Source of the DNA: Chamaecrista fasciculata
Lineage: Eukaryota; Streptophyta; Magnoliopsida; Fabales; Fabaceae
Length of the DNA stretch: 64,000 nt
Reading direction: 5' to 3'
NCBI GenBank assembly: GCA_003254925.1
Contig: QANZ01045297.1
Coordinates: 194,336-258,335, forward strand
The translations under genes were made by a program, and so were the position numbers. Below, piece by piece: positions 35,901-51,000 of the stretch; position 1 is the stretch's first letter; each line of letters opens with the position of its first letter. The notes under the pieces were generated by a model. The model did no database searches, was not told the DNA's origin, and was given only the letters and a program-made list of their open reading frames with translations.

Positions 35901-38900
35901 TTGAATCGAGGCATTAAATTATAGCCTGATACAGTAATATTTAGTGGATAGGAAGTCCTAAAAGAAGCTCCATGATGATTGTAGGTAAACATCAGAAGCG
36001 TTGATGAAGCTGTTGTGATTGGTGCTGCTCTCTCCCTATCTTCTTCTGCATTTGTTCTACAGGTACCTTTTAATTATGGTCAAGTGACTCAAGTCTACCA
36101 ATCATTGTCGTCAGATAGTACCCAAGAAAAAATTCCATAGAGTAAGAACAACCGCTGCCTCATCACATTGTCATTTTCCAATTTCAACATGTATTTTTCA
36201 TGTAATAAAAAAAAATCCATGGAATAATTTTCTTATGAGAAAAACAATAGAAAAGTATCTTATGGAAAAAAAATTTCAAAGAACAAATTTCCATAAAATA
36301 TTCACTCCAAAACATGCAGATTAGAGTAAGCAATTTCTTTGTTGTCTTTTTTTAGTTTCCTTTTTTTGTTTCATTAAGTCATTGCTTGCTCTTGTATGCT
36401 GTTATTTATTGAAAGAAACAATGCAAAAAAAATTGAGTCTGATTTGTTTGGGTGATAGATGTTCCCCATGTATCTACAAACCACTTTGATACATATTATG
36501 TCCAGTGGGCGAGCATATACATACTTACATATATGAGTGTGTAGCTTCTTGCAGAGAAGGGTGAGCTTCCTACTAGATTTGGTTCAGCAACTCTAGGAAT
36601 TCTTCTTTTGCAGGTTTTTACTTTTTATCTCACTCTCGCTCCGTTACCATAAAGTTTTAATTGATACAAATAATTTTGTATGTCTTTTGATTTCTTTTTT
36701 TGGTATTTTCTGGTGAATAGTTATGTGTTGACTTGAGAAGTATGATAAAGATTTCTTTTTTCCTCCTGATAAATGTTTTCCACACTTTTCCTTGATATCT
36801 GCAGGACATAGCCGTTGTCCCTCTATTAGTCATTCTTCCAATACTGGAGGGCCAGGTAAACTACAGAAAATGTCTAATATATAATCTTATAGTAAATTAG
36901 TTATTAAAGTAGATAGGTTATTCCGCTTATTAGTTGAATTATGTCATTCATTGATTTTTGACCTTGTACGGTTTTTTACCTCTTTCTAGAATCTGGCTGA
37001 CGAAAGTTTAATGCCAACGCTTATTAAAGAAAGTTTAAAGGCATTAGGCGGACTGGGTTTGCTTTCTCTTGGCGGAAAGTTCATTCTTAGAAGAGTTTTT
37101 GAGGTTTGCATAATGCATTTCTAATTAATGCATTTTACCAAAACAGAGAAAGACATCCAAACTCTTCTCTATATTCTGAAATCTAAACGTGAAAGCGTTG
37201 GCTAATTTCAGATTGTTGCAGATGCAAGGAGCTCAGAGGCTTTTGTTGCTCTTTGCTTGTTGACCATTGCTGGTACTTCACTCGTTACACAGAAGCTGGG
37301 CTTTAGTGATACGGTTTGCTATTTTCTAATCCAAAGTCTCAATTTTGTGTTGGATATGGGATCGTGTAAAACATTACATTGAATTTCCACATGATAATTG
37401 AATGTTATATCATACTGCAGCTTGGAGCATTTTTAGCTGGGGCAATCTTAGCTGAGACAAATTTCAGGACACAGATTGAGGCAGATATAAGACCATTCAG
37501 AGGCTTACTTCTTGGGTTATTTTTTCTGACTACGGGAACTTCCATTGACTTGCAGGTAAACATGATTTTTACATGTAGTAAAGGTGAGCTTCATTATTTC
37601 ATGTGTTATTTGTGTCTATTTTTTTCTTGGAAGCTTTATTGTTGGTTAGACATTATAATCCTGTGCACCGTGCAAAGTCTAAGTATTAATGTACTATAAT
37701 CATATTCTATGTATTAATGTAGTATTAATGCTAGTAAAAATGGAACATTCTTGAACAAAAAATAATAATTCACTTACATATATCATTGAATCAGGGATAC
37801 TCACATACCCCTTTTTACTTTACTTCATATTTGGTTCAATAAAACTCAAGCAATCTTCCTAATCCTGAAATTGAATGCATGAATTGATGCAAGAATAAGG
37901 AACGTATTACCTGCTTGCTATTTGCCCATGTTTATGAAATGTCCGTAGAGAAATCTGATTTTCCAACTGTGTTCAATCGTTTTATTCTTTTCATTGCAGC
38001 TCCTTTACCGAGAGTGGCCAAATATTCTTTCGCTCTTGGCAGGTTTAATAGTTGTGAAGACATTGATTATTATGGCTATAGGTCCTCGTGTTGGACTTAC
38101 TTTACAAGAAAGTGTAAGAATAGGATTGCTTCTATCTCAAGGAGGCGAGTTTGCATTTGTGGTTTTCTCTTTAGCAAATGGGTTAGTAAAAATTAAAACC
38201 ATGTGCACAGGTTCTATTTAAGTAAGAAATTGGGTTTGATTTTAATCATAAATCTTTCTGCTTTCTTGGAAGCAGGCTTGGGGTGCTGCCGCTTGAGCTC
38301 AACAAGCTGCTCATAATTGTAGTTGTTTTGTCAATGGCATTAACCCCACTTCTTAATGAAGCTGGAAAAAGGGCTGCTGCCTTCATTGATGACAAGTTTA
38401 ATGCTGAGAATGTATGTTTTCACCATGAGGTTTTTATTATTTTTCAAATTTATGTGCATACAAACCATGCTTATGCATATAATGGCTGCAGGTAGCAATG
38501 ATAGTTTAAATTGAATTTTTTGCCTAGGTATCATAACTAATTATTGAAGGACAATTAAGATACTATAATTCTTGAAGGTCCTTTTTGATATGAATGTCAT
38601 GAATTATTTGGATTCTATGTGTCAACTCTTCTCATTGACCTTTCTGTTAACTTCATGTAATATTAGTATTACTTATAGTTATAGGTAATATCTCTATAGT
38701 TCTTCATGACTTAATGTTACTATATCCCCTGCAGCTGTTTTCTTGCTATCTACCTATATCTTAAAATATCATTAGTGGCACTTGTAGTCTGTGCAATTTT
38801 GGTTTTAACTGCGATTTCACAATGAGTGAGGGCTGAGTTATTTGCAGAAAGCTTCTGAGATGGTTGATTTCAAAGCCAGTGAACCTGTTGTTATTCTTGG

Positions 38901-41780
38901 ATTTGGACAAAATGGCCAGGTGGATCAATAACTACACTGTACAATGTATGAACTGTCATTTATAAATTATAAGGCATATGTTCTAAACTTTCTCCTTTTG
39001 ATTCTGATATGTAGGTCCTTGCCAATTTCCTGTCCAACCCAATGGCTTTAGGAGGAGAGAGTGATGCTGTAGGATGGCCTTATGTAGCTTTTGATCTTGA
39101 CCCAACGGTGGTAAAGGTGAGTATATTTGTGTACTGTGTATGCCTAGTATTGACTCATTAATCTTTTGACTTCTCAAGTTCTTTGCATTTCTTTTTGTTT
39201 TATTTGTTAAGAGAATGTTTCCAATCTGTTTATATCTGCCACTACTCTTTTTATGAAGGACCTCACTAAATTAAAACTATTTTCCTTCTCTTAAATTGGT
39301 GCACAGGCAGCTAGAAACCTCGGTTTTCCGATTCATTATGGGGATGGATCTCGCCCAGACGTTCTTCACTCTGCTGGAGTCTCTTCTCCAAAAGCTATCA
39401 TGGTTATGTACGCAGGAAAGGAAAAAGCAATTGAAGCTGTTGAGAGGCTACGGTTCAATTTCTCTGCAGTAATAATCTCTTACTCTCACCTCTGGCTTCT
39501 CAGTTTGGTATTTGTCTGTGCATATATGTCATGTAAGAGTGATAATGTACAAGTTTGGGATTATATAAAAAAAAAAAGGGTATCATGCAAAAAACTATCG
39601 TTTGTTTTCTAAGAGTTTGATTGGGAGGTAAGTTTTGATAAGAGTGGGATGGAGGGTATAAGTGTATAAAAACGTGGCGTGGGTCAGTGGGATAATGGTA
39701 TACATTGTGCATTACAATATCATTAATGGAATCTTTGTAATGCTAATCCTTCTAAAAGATTAGATCATTGGAAAGGGTTACATAGGAGTGGAGACATTAT
39801 AAGAACTCAAACAATCCCAAAACTCTCAATTTAGAGTGGTATGGAAACTGGGATTTGAGAGGTTTTAAGATAGTTTTGGAACCAAATTTAACCAACTTTT
39901 GAATGTCCTAACAACGATTAAGTTTCTCTAACCATTTCAACCTACCCCATCCAACTGTCAAACCATCTTTCCACTCAGGTCCTAACAAATGGCTACAGAG
40001 TACAGACCCACTATCTACATCATGAAAACTTACGAGATAATCATTTGATATCTAATTATAAGTCTCTTGCATAATCCCAGCCCTGCCTATAATCGACCAA
40101 AAGAAGACAAAGAAAAGGAAAAGAGAACCTGATGCATTGAAACTAGTACTTTTTACGTAATGGGGGAAGTGATATAATTGTTATTTAATATATGTCTATA
40201 TATCAGATTTTATTAAAAAAATATATTTTGTCATGGAACTTAACTTAAAATTTAGTTTCAAGCATGAGGTATGGTGGCTCTTCATGGGTGTCGACAACTT
40301 AGGCATTGAGTTGAGAAATCCTAGGCAACATAGTTTATCCAAATTCCTTTTTCTGTTTTCTTATAAACTCTTGGTTTACATATTTATCTTACCATGAAAT
40401 TCCCTGGGCAGATTCCAATATATGCTAGAGCTCAAGACCTCAAGCATCTTTTAGATCTAAAGAAAGCAGGTGCAACAGATGCCATTTTGGAAAATACAGA
40501 GGTACTGTCAATTTTTTTTTCTTTTCACTTCGTTGGTCAGGGCTTCGGGTGATAATTTTCAATATTTCATGGGCATCAAATCTAAATACAAAAATTCTTC
40601 CAGACTAGCTTGCAGCTGGGTTCTAAGCTTTTGCAAGGGCTTGGTGTGATGTCTGATGAGGTGACATTTCTTAGTCAGCTCATTCGAGATTCCATGGAGG
40701 TACAGGCTCAAGAAGCACTGGACCACTCTGAAGATCGCCAATTAGATTTGATGGAACCACTGCAGGTACTTCAAAATGTTGATTTGAAGTTCAATTGAAT
40801 ATCTTATTAACTAATTGGTCTAGTTAAAAATTTACATGAACTGTTTATTTGGCGCCCCATGCTTGATTAGAAATATAGCCACAGATCCTTCAACCGTTTG
40901 TCTTTCATATTTTATTTCCCCTATGTTTTTCTACTGAATTATAAAGATGGTAAGATGAAGAAATTGGATGAAAGACACTTTTATTTTGTTAGAGATTATG
41001 TTTATTTATACACTTTCACTTAGTATAGCTTTAGTAGTATGAGAGCCTAGAGTTTGATTCTTATGGCGCCCAGTTCTTACAATTTAAGTTTCCAGTCCAT
41101 GGTAGGTGGACTTGTGCTTTTCAAGTTACTAAGCCTAATGCGCTTTTCTGTGAAGAAACAAATTAGAGTTCATCAAGTGCAATGTTCTTTTGTGAAGAAG
41201 CCTATTAGAGATCTTAATATAACATGTACTTTTGCTTAATAGCTCAAACTTTAGAATGATCCTTAACAGGGCAATGAAGTTCTTGTAACATATGAAGGAC
41301 CACTTCAATTTGGAAGCATCCATTATTTAGTGACAATTAATGAAGAGTTTTATATTTTATCATAATATCTATCTTTTCTATTTATTGAATAAGCCTTTGT
41401 CATGATTAGTTCTTCATTTTGAGGGAGTTGATCAAATTTCATTTCATTCACTTCTAAAATTCTCCATATGGATTACTTCTAAAATTTCATTTCAAGATAA
41501 CCATTCTATATTATGCATGATCAATTGATCATGCTTCCTTATCATCATCACCAGCTAGTGCTGCCATTTGCCACACTATTGAACTAGAAGAAACTGATGT
41601 GTTTTACTACATTGTAAGGTGAGAGTGGCTGATTTGATAGAGGCACGTGAACCGATGGCAAAAATCTCACCAGAGTATGAATTATCAGAACTGGGCCACA
41701 CAGATAAAGCTTTTTTGGCTAAAATTGAGAGGGAAGTAGATTCTGATGAACAAGAATCTGGTCCACAAGTCAAGCTGTGA
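32952..41780 (+). CDS. KEA3: KEA3-type K+/H+ antiporter (CPA2 family, plastid)
   Basis: 19 coding exons: 32952-32987, 33453-33842, 34395-34496, 35013-35093, 35291-35392, 35985-36062, 36545-36613, 36805-36855, 36990-37103, 37212-37313, 37421-37555, 38000-38181, 38276-38411, 38848-38919, 39015-39116, 39307-39468, 40412-40501, 40604-40765, 41619-41780. They give 2,328 nt, 775 aa; Arabidopsis KEA3 is of near-identical length. KEA3 exchanges K+ for H+ at the thylakoid and relaxes the proton gradient when light falls (family knowledge). The first ~95 residues are basic and Ser/His-rich, like a transit peptide. The antiporter domain includes [25 protein letters not shown] (Q286-D287, split by an intron) and [12 protein letters not shown]. 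The KTN domain starts near 540 with [12 protein letters not shown] (GxGxxG). The ending [13 protein letters not shown] is family-typical, plus 13 extra residues. Exon 1 encodes only 12 residues. Confidence 0.96.
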
Positions 41781-44700
41781 ATTTAGAAGGACTCGGTGTT
41801 CTTGGAGAGAAGAATCTGGTGGACCCATCAATCCCTTTACATTCAACCACGGATGAAACCTGAAGATTTTAGAGCATTTGAAGATGTTAGAGCATATTTT
41901 TAATTCTTTATTATGATCAAGAGTAAGAGCTCTTAGTTGCATAGAGGCATTTAAGATTTTGCCTCAAACTAGATTCTATTTTTGGTAGAAGTCTGACTCC
42001 TTGTTCCCATTTTGCTCCCTCTACAGTTAACTCAATAGCTTCTGTACAGAAAGGCTTTTCTACTGTAATAGAATTGTACAATGGAATTGGAAATTGGAAA
42101 ACGAACTAAAATTTGAAAAATAATTAATAAAAATTATAATAATGACTTCTCTTCTTTTTTTTTTTCAATTTCTAAGGCATAAGATTTTTTTAACCATTGT
42201 CCAAAGGGCATTAACTAAAAGGATCTTTGTAAAAATAATGGGTTATTTACAATAAATTGAGTCATTTAATGCTTTTTAGACCAATTTAATACAAAGTTTT
42301 CTCCATTGATAGTATATCCGAAAGAGGCTTAAAATTCCAAAAACATGCTGCCTTTTTTTTTCTCTTTTCTTGTTGATAACTTCTCTAGAAAATTATTGAG
42401 TTAACAATCCAAATGTTAAAAAATTAAAATATATAGTTTAATTTTTAAAAGATTCAAATGATATATTTTTTAGTTTTTTTCATAAACTAAAGAGTGTTGA
42501 ATTTTTCAAGAACTAAAGCCTAAAGAGTATATCATTGTTTACTGTCATTTTTTATTGAGTTTCTTCTTTTAGAAAATAGAGACTATTAAAGGAGCTAGAT
42601 CTCTTTGTAATCAAAACTCCTTTGTATAAACTTTAAAAACTAAAGGGACTTGGTGCATTGCTAAAATTATTTACTGCCATTGACATGCTTTACCACCTTA
42701 TTAATAACCAAGATTTTATTTAATTTTTAAATCATACCTTCACATTTTATTACTAAACATGAGTACATGACCTTGATCCCTAATTCTCATATCCAAATTT
42801 CTATTCCCATACATTAATAATTCCCTTTCATTGCAATCTCTAACTATACATGTATGGGAATTATTAATCTCACAATTTCGTCCATTGCTACTTTTTCTTT
42901 TGTCAAGTGATATATTTTAAAAACTAAAGCGTAACGAATTTTCTTATCCATAAGTCTGTATTTCTCTTATAGATGTATTTGCTAATTTTTAGAAATTAAA
43001 ATTAAATAGGTATGAAATTTCATCACCAAATTATTATTTAGTCGTATAGCTCTCTACATTAGGGAGGTTGCAGGACAGCATCATTTTAGTTGAGATGCCA
43101 ATTATGATAGTACTCCGATTCAAGGAACAATTATTACAATGATATATATATATATATATATATTATTGCTATCAATAATTACGATGAAAATAATTTCTTT
43201 ATATATTATTGCTAATAATAATTCAATACCACAAAATTATGGCATAAACTTTTCATTTCCACAAGCAATATTCGGCTCATGTAGTGACTTTTTGAATTAT
43301 TAATTTATTATTATATTATACTTCAATTGCTCCGTTTAATATATTACAAACTCGGATGTTTTATAATTATTGAGCTTTGCAGGTGTTAAAAGATATGCAA
43401 ATATCATTTTAAAATTTTAAAAATATTTTATTAAAAATATAATATTTATTTTTTTCATTTAAATCTGGTTAATTTTATTTTGATTTTTCAACTTTCAAAT
43501 ATTAATAAAAAGTTCTACATTCCTAATATTATTAATAAATTTAACAAAATATTTTTAGTTAAAAAACTTTTAAGTGTTTATTTGTTTCTTTCTTTACTTT
43601 GTATTATGTGTACTTCAACTAGGCTTCTAATTTTTAAAGTAATTATATTTTACTATTATCATATTTGTTCATAGAAGGACCTTTTAGTTTGTCTTTTGGT
43701 CACTCGTGAACAAATGCTTGAATAGTGAATACAAAAATTACTTTATGCCATTATGCGTCACGGACTCATTGCAGTTTTAGATTTGATACCAAAGACAAAA
43801 ATTTGAAAGCATGTACTCCTATTATTATTAGTATTTTTTTTTTTTTTTGTGACCACACAAACACAATGTGCTCTTATTATTTAATTATTTCAGAATATTC
43901 GTATCCTCACTAACACTTGATAAGGAATCTCATTTTAAATTTCAATAAGAATACATTCTGAGAGACATTAATTACTTTAAAATGAATTGTCATTAAAAAA
44001 TATACTTATTTTAAATGTCATTCAAGATAATTAAATGTATTGCGTGATATTATGAATCTTTCTCGGAATAAAATCTTAAATCATTATTATCTTGAAAGTT
44101 GAAATCTTATACTAATTTTATTTCCATATGCATGCAGTATCTTCAAAAGAGCCAAAGAATTAAATCTTGAAAATGTCCATAATCATTTAGTTCCGGCCTC
44201 ATGTAGTCATGTTTTTAATTTAGTCTCAATAGTTTTATTTTTTTCAAAATAAATTTTATATTTTGTAAATGTTTAAATTCTGGTTTTTGCTACTCAAAAT
44301 TTTTATACAAATATCTATTTATAATTAACTAAGATAACTAATAATAATATAAAATATTAATATTTTTAAGTTACAATATTGGTCATCCTAAATTCCTAAT
44401 TATGATATTAGTACATAATTAATTAATTATGATTTTTTTACAAAAAATGATAAAATTTAAAGATTTATATTTTCATCAAAAAAAAATTAAAGATTTATAA
44501 AGAATAGAGACTGATTTTTTTTTAAAAAAAAAACTAGAGCGACTAAATTAAAAAAATTCAAGTAAAATATAAGGATAAAATCCTTCAGTTTTTAAAATTG
44601 ATTTTCTTTAAGATGAATTGAAAAAAAATAAAAAATAAAAAAAAAATTAAAACAACGTGAAAAGAGGCTGAAGAAGCTACAGACTCGTAACTGTAAGCCT

Positions 44701-45025
44701 AATAGATAGACTAGATCACAAGGCAGAGACTTGAACTTCTATCATCTTTACTCTTTACCGCTAGTTGCATATTTCCTATTTCAGGAACGACGACGAAGAA
44801 GAAAAAAGAAATAAAATAAAAAAAGAGAGCGCGGAATTGTTATTTTGAGATTTGAGATGCGAAGGAACGCTGACGAGAATTTGGGCGTCAGAACAAATCA
44901 GCGAGTTTCTTCTTTACTTCGTCAATTCGTTTCCGTTCAATTCTCTTCTTTATAATAGCAAACTGCGAAAGCCAAAGTGTGGGCTCGTCAAATCATATAT
45001 ATCATATATATATATATAATTTGAG
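41781..45025. other. KEA3 3' UTR, intergenic spacer and spinster gene 5' region
   Basis: 3.2 kb of AT-rich DNA with no supportable gene. Simple TA runs lie near 43142-43162 and 45003-45018. A GA-rich purine tract (44790-44830) precedes the spinster gene leader. No TE termini were recognised. Confidence 0.5.
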
Positions 45026-48000
45026 ATGGAAAGTCGCGAAGAACCTAATCCGAGACTTCCTTCTTCTTCCATTGAGACTGAGTCTGAGCCCACAGTGGAG
45101 GCAGGCACGGCGGCGATGGCGTCGCCCAACTTGATTCCGGCGACTTCGTGGTTTACACCGAGGAGGTAGCTCGAATTCCTTTTTTTTTTCCCGCGCTTTT
45201 GTGGTTGATTCTTGTATGAAAATGTTAATGCGGGTAGGGTATCATTGCTGTTTTGGTTTTCTGGCTCTGTTTATTTTGTTGTTGTGAGAATTCGCGCTCG
45301 ATGAATGTGGATTCCGTCTTTCTTTGAAAATCGATGTTTTTGTGCATTGGAATTTTTTGAGTTTCTCGTTTAAAATCTATTCACTACTCTAGTAATTTTC
45401 CTGGTTTCGGGGTTCGTATTATACCTGCAGCTCCGAAGAGATAAGTTTGTGACTCATAGATGATGAATTCGATGAAACTTTTTTTTTTAAGCATTTAAAT
45501 AGGGAAAGAAACATAAAACTAATAGACTAATTTTTAAAGTGACTCATTCTAAGTTGATGGGGACAATCTAATTTTTAAAGTGTTTATCAACCTATTTTGT
45601 TAAAAAGAAAAAAAAAAAGAACATGAGATATATATGAAACAATTCATATTTCTTTGCTTCTTTTCTTTGGCCAAATAATATTTGTGTTATTTAAGACACA
45701 TACCACATATCAATTTTAACTTTTTTTCATTTATTTACCTAAATATTTTGTAAATAGGTTTTCAAGAACATGGTAAATTTGAATTCTTACGTATCAAATT
45801 CAAGCTTCCTTGTCTGCTACACATAAGAAAATGCTAAAGATTGATTTTCTAAATATGATAAATCACACACCACATTGGCTGACTTCTTGTTTCAACTGGT
45901 TAAGTGCTTGTGTCTGTGTACACATAAGATTTTTGTGCTTCCTGATATGAAGTATGAACGTATGTGTTACCCTTCTTCTATTGGGATTCTGTTGGAAATA
46001 TTTGTATATCATGGTTTGTTTTCTTTATCCATTATAAGTTCCAGAATGTAAGCTCTTGTCCCTTTTTTCTGTAGGCTACTTGTTATATTTTGTTTGATTA
46101 ACTTGTTAAACTATTTGGACCGGGGAGCAATAGCAAGCAATGGTGTTAATGGAACTCCAAGAACTTGCACAAAAAATGGTACCTGCACAGCCGGTACAGG
46201 AATACAGTAAGATATAGTTAGGTCCTCTATAAGAATAGCAAAAACTTCATTTACCTGTTGGCTTTTATTTTCACCATGCTATTGAATGCTGATTACTTTA
46301 ATTTGTTCAGACTGGTGAGATTGGTGATATTTTTGTTTCTATTTGAGGTTCTCATAGGATTATAGGAATATATGATGTTGAACAAGATGTTTTCCCATAA
46401 AACCTTTACACAGGACAACATAAGAGAAAATGTGAGGAAGAAGTGGAGAGAAAAGGAATTAGGGAGGCGGAATTAATGGATAAATAAACCGTAGCCATAA
46501 TTCTTTCCTATTAGGGGCTCCAAGGCTCTACCAGGCACATAATGTCAAAAGCTAATTCTAATAGGACCAGGAGACCAAGATGATTACAACAACCACACTA
46601 ATAATAAAAGGAATTTCTTAATAGCAAGCATGACTTACTATTCAAACTAAATCCATAATTTTTAATCATAGTTTGTAAGTTTAGCCTCATTTTTTGTCAA
46701 ACAATACTATTGATTTGGAAAACCAAATGCTTGTATGAATTTTGTTATCAATTGATTTTACTGTGTTCTTGACTTATTTGTTGATCATAAAATATAGCAA
46801 CATGTTTTTGCAACTTGGTTAATAACAGTTATTAACTTTAAGGAATTCGTAGTTGAAACAAATCTGTTAAACCAATACCCTTTTCATACCTTCCCTTTAT
46901 GAAAAAGTATATGATGATGTCATGGACTCATGGCTTTGAAATGAGCTGAACTGAAATAGCACACATGCCAATATATATATATATATATATATATATCTAA
47001 TATATTATGATAGGCAGAGAAAGAGGGAGCTTGTGTGTTGAGAAACCTAGTTTTCCTTAGTTGTGATACTTTTCAAAATGGCATGAGAAGTATCAATCTC
47101 TTAGGTATAGATTTTAGTTCTACTGAATATTGATTGCTTGATATATGTCACTGCTGTATGTATGAGCTTGCATTTAAATTTTATGACCTACTGTGTCATG
47201 AAGCACTTAATTTTCAGGAATTTATTAGTCGTTGACAAAATAGTTTTTGCATGTAGGGGGCAATTTAACTTGAGCAATTTTAAGGATGGAATGCTATCAT
47301 CTGCTTTTATGGTAGGACTCCTCGTGGCTTCTCCAGTATTTGCATCTCTAGCCAAGAGGTAATAGCCTTTCCTGTTGCACTAGTTGCGAATCTGTTTTTG
47401 CTGTAAACTCTTTATAGGTCTGACATGCTATTTTAATTTTGAATCTTACTGTAATATATGGATTTTAACATTAAGAATTGACAGTGGTGGAGGTGGAAAA
47501 GACTGTAATATATGAGTATATTGGAATTTGGATCTCTAAATGGTGTACAATCTCTCAAGGGATACCATAAAAATGAAGATTAGTGCTATGACAACTTTTG
47601 TAGGCTCTGCAACACACCATGATGTGCCCATCCATTGAGCTTTGGGCTAATTTGTTGAGATTCAACTATTTCACCTTGGCCATTCATCTACATTTTGGCT
47701 TATATTTGATTATGGGCTCATTATGATTTTCAACTTACAATGATAATTTGTAGTTCCATGTTCACTTGACATAATAATTGAAGAAAGAGAAATTTCTTCT
47801 TTTTTTTTTTTTTTCTCTCCTTCATGTAGGTCTGGTAGAACACACCCTCGTTGAGATTTGTAGTTTCTTCTTTTAACTTTATATATGTTAATCCTTACAT
47901 GTTTCTTTTATTTTGCAGTGTAAATCCTTTTAGACTTATTGGAGTTGGATTGACAGTTTGGACTTTTGCAACTTTAGGTTGTGGTTTTTCTTTTAGTTTC

Positions 48001-51000
48001 TGGTTCATTGCAGTCTGTCGGATGTAAGTGGTCTAATCCCCTTCATATTACTGTCATTTGTTTTGGGTATCGAATTTGAGTTCTTGAAAAAGAGGACGTG
48101 CTTTTAGAATTGGCTATTTACTCTCTTCTGCTTTGGTTTGAGTATTTACTAAATAGGACACAATCTAAGAATTTGCTTATTTTATTCCTTATGATTTTTT
48201 TTAATCTCTATAGGCTGGTTGGTATCGGTGAGGCTTCATTTGTTAGTCTTGCAGCTCCTTACATTGATGACAATGCCCCAACGGCTCAGGTTTGTTCTCC
48301 CCCTTTTAATCATTTCCTGATTTCAAATTTGTAAAATCTCTGTTGTTTGTTATCCCCTTATTCGCAGTATCTAACCCTCGTTTCTTGCATTTAGTTGAAC
48401 TTTGAAACAGTGATTTTGTGAATATGGAGTTGGTTGTAGGTGAACATATATATGCTCACATCATTAATTACCTTGCCAACTGTTGTATCGTTTCATTGGT
48501 TCATTTGTTTTGCCCGATTTTGCTTTAGTTTCAAATATTAATTTCTTCAACCCCTAAAGTTGCCAATGGTTTTGAGGCAAAGCCATCATTTTTTAAAATA
48601 TCTTTAGATATTTAGCGGAGTGAAAAGCTAGAGAAATAAGTGAAGAAAGCACTGATGCTTTGCCCTATAGGGTTCTCAACTTGTAGGGTACCTAATTATT
48701 TTCTCACTATGTATCTGTAATTGTTCATCCTATTCAATATCAATACTCTATTTGTATTTGATATACTAATATCTGTATCTATATCTTATTTGATATTTGA
48801 TAATGTCTTAAATGTTTGATAAGGATACAATATAGGATATCCTAATTTAGAAACTAGACACTCAACTGCCCAGCATCTGTTCATTAAAATAAATTAATTA
48901 AATTTTTCAATGATAAATGTTTAAGTATCTTTAATAAAAAAAATAAATATAAGATAATTTTAAAATGATTATATATAAAAAAATACTTATAAATTTAAAA
49001 TATTGTATATAATATATTAAATTAAATATAAAAATATATCTTATTGGGTATCACATTAAACGTTTTTAGTAGTTTTCTAATAATTTGAGATATTAGATTA
49101 TCCATAATAACCTTCTAATTTTTCCTCTAATTTATAAACTATTTTTTTCATCTTTAAAATTTTTTTAGTAGTTTGACTTTTTTCTTGGGGTCATTTCAAA
49201 TGTAATCAAAATTGATGCCTAATTTCTAATATTGTGGAAACCTCTTTTTATACTGGTGTATGCATCAGAAAACGGCGTGGCTTGCAATATTTTACATGTG
49301 TATACCAGCAGGATATGCGGTTGGCTATGTCTTTGGTGGTTTGGTAAGTTGTTCTCCAATTCTGATACCTTCATTAAATTTACAAATTCGTACTGTAGAA
49401 GAATTAATATTTCTGTACTTAAGAAAATTGCCCCTATCAATAAACAGGTTGGAAATCATTATGGTTGGCGTTGGGCGTTCTGGGTGGAGTCTATATTGAT
49501 GGTTCCGTTTGTAATTATGGGTTTTGTTATGAAGCCTTTGAACATGAAAGGTGCCAATTTGTCTTGCATCAATTTTTGCGTTACTATTGTCCATTTCTAA
49601 ACAACTTGCGGATTCAGGTTTTGCTCCTGCTGAGTCCAAAAAGGCTGTGGTACTTGGGAAAGTAGTTGTAGAAGTTCAAGGTAAATTTTGTTATGATGTA
49701 AGGCATAAGATATATTTACACATTATCTTACGTTCTTAACACAATTTCTCACTCATCTCTTAGAATCCTCTTGCATTATCTTAAGATTGAGAGAATGAAC
49801 TCCAGCACTCACTACTGGTAGTGTTTATGATGTTATGTATATTTACTGCAAGTCACTTAATGTCTAGCAATTAACTGGAGAAATTAGTTTTCTTGTTTTG
49901 TGGGTTTTCTTATGTTGCAAATTTTTTTACTGGCCTTAACAAAATCCACTTATTTGATGTCAAGATGTGGAGGCTTCAAAAGGCAACGATGACTCCTTAA
50001 AGGTAGAGTTCAGAAATAGAAGCTCGCATCAACCAACCAAGTGGTAACATTTAACAGGCTTTTTACATTTTCCATACGGTTGATTGGTCATTATAATGCC
50101 TATAGAAGGCATTTATTCCGGTATATTTATTGTGACACAGCATAAGATTGTTTCCTTGCAAGCAAGCTAATTAACCTGATTTCTTTCCCCATTAACGTAT
50201 TTATCCTTTCGTTTATGAATTTGCAAATTTTTACTGGCTAGCAGCCATCATATGAGCCTGATCTGTACAAATGGAATTCTTTTTTATCTTATTCCAGGTC
50301 AGAATCTGGTTGCAAAGCACGGAATCTTTTCTTGAGATTTATGAAAGATATGAAAGCTCTTTTACTTGAGAGGGTTTTTGTTGTTAATGTTCTAGGTATT
50401 TCTTCCTCCTACTAATATCCTGTATGAATCACGTATGTATTGGAGTCACTTTGTTTTATATTCATCTTAGAAGCTGCTCAAAAGCTTGTGAGCTTTGTAT
50501 CTCAGTCAATTTAAATACTATATACTTTAACATACATGTTTTGCATTATAGGTTACATAGTATACAACTTTGTTATAGGTGCTTATTCATATTGGGGCCC
50601 CAAAGCTGGTTATAATATATATAACATGGTGAGTTTCTTGCTTCACCTATTGACCACATATATATCTGATTATGATAACTTTTTTGTTTAGTCTTTCTTT
50701 TCTGTCCTTTTAATTTCATATAATCAAATTTCACCAAACACTCTTTCCAGGTAGAACATAGTCATATCACTCAATTGTTAAGTGAGGTTTTTTTTGGCAG
50801 ACTAATGCAGATATGATATTTGGGGGAATGACAATTATATGCGGAATATTTGGTACTTTAGCTGGAGGTTTTGTTTTGGATTACATATCCAACACCATAC
50901 CAAATGCATTTAAGGTTGGTATTTCATGGTTCAGATAAAATAGTTGAGTACTTTTATGCCTGTTTATGAATTGCCCGATGGTCTATTTTTTCCTGTTTAG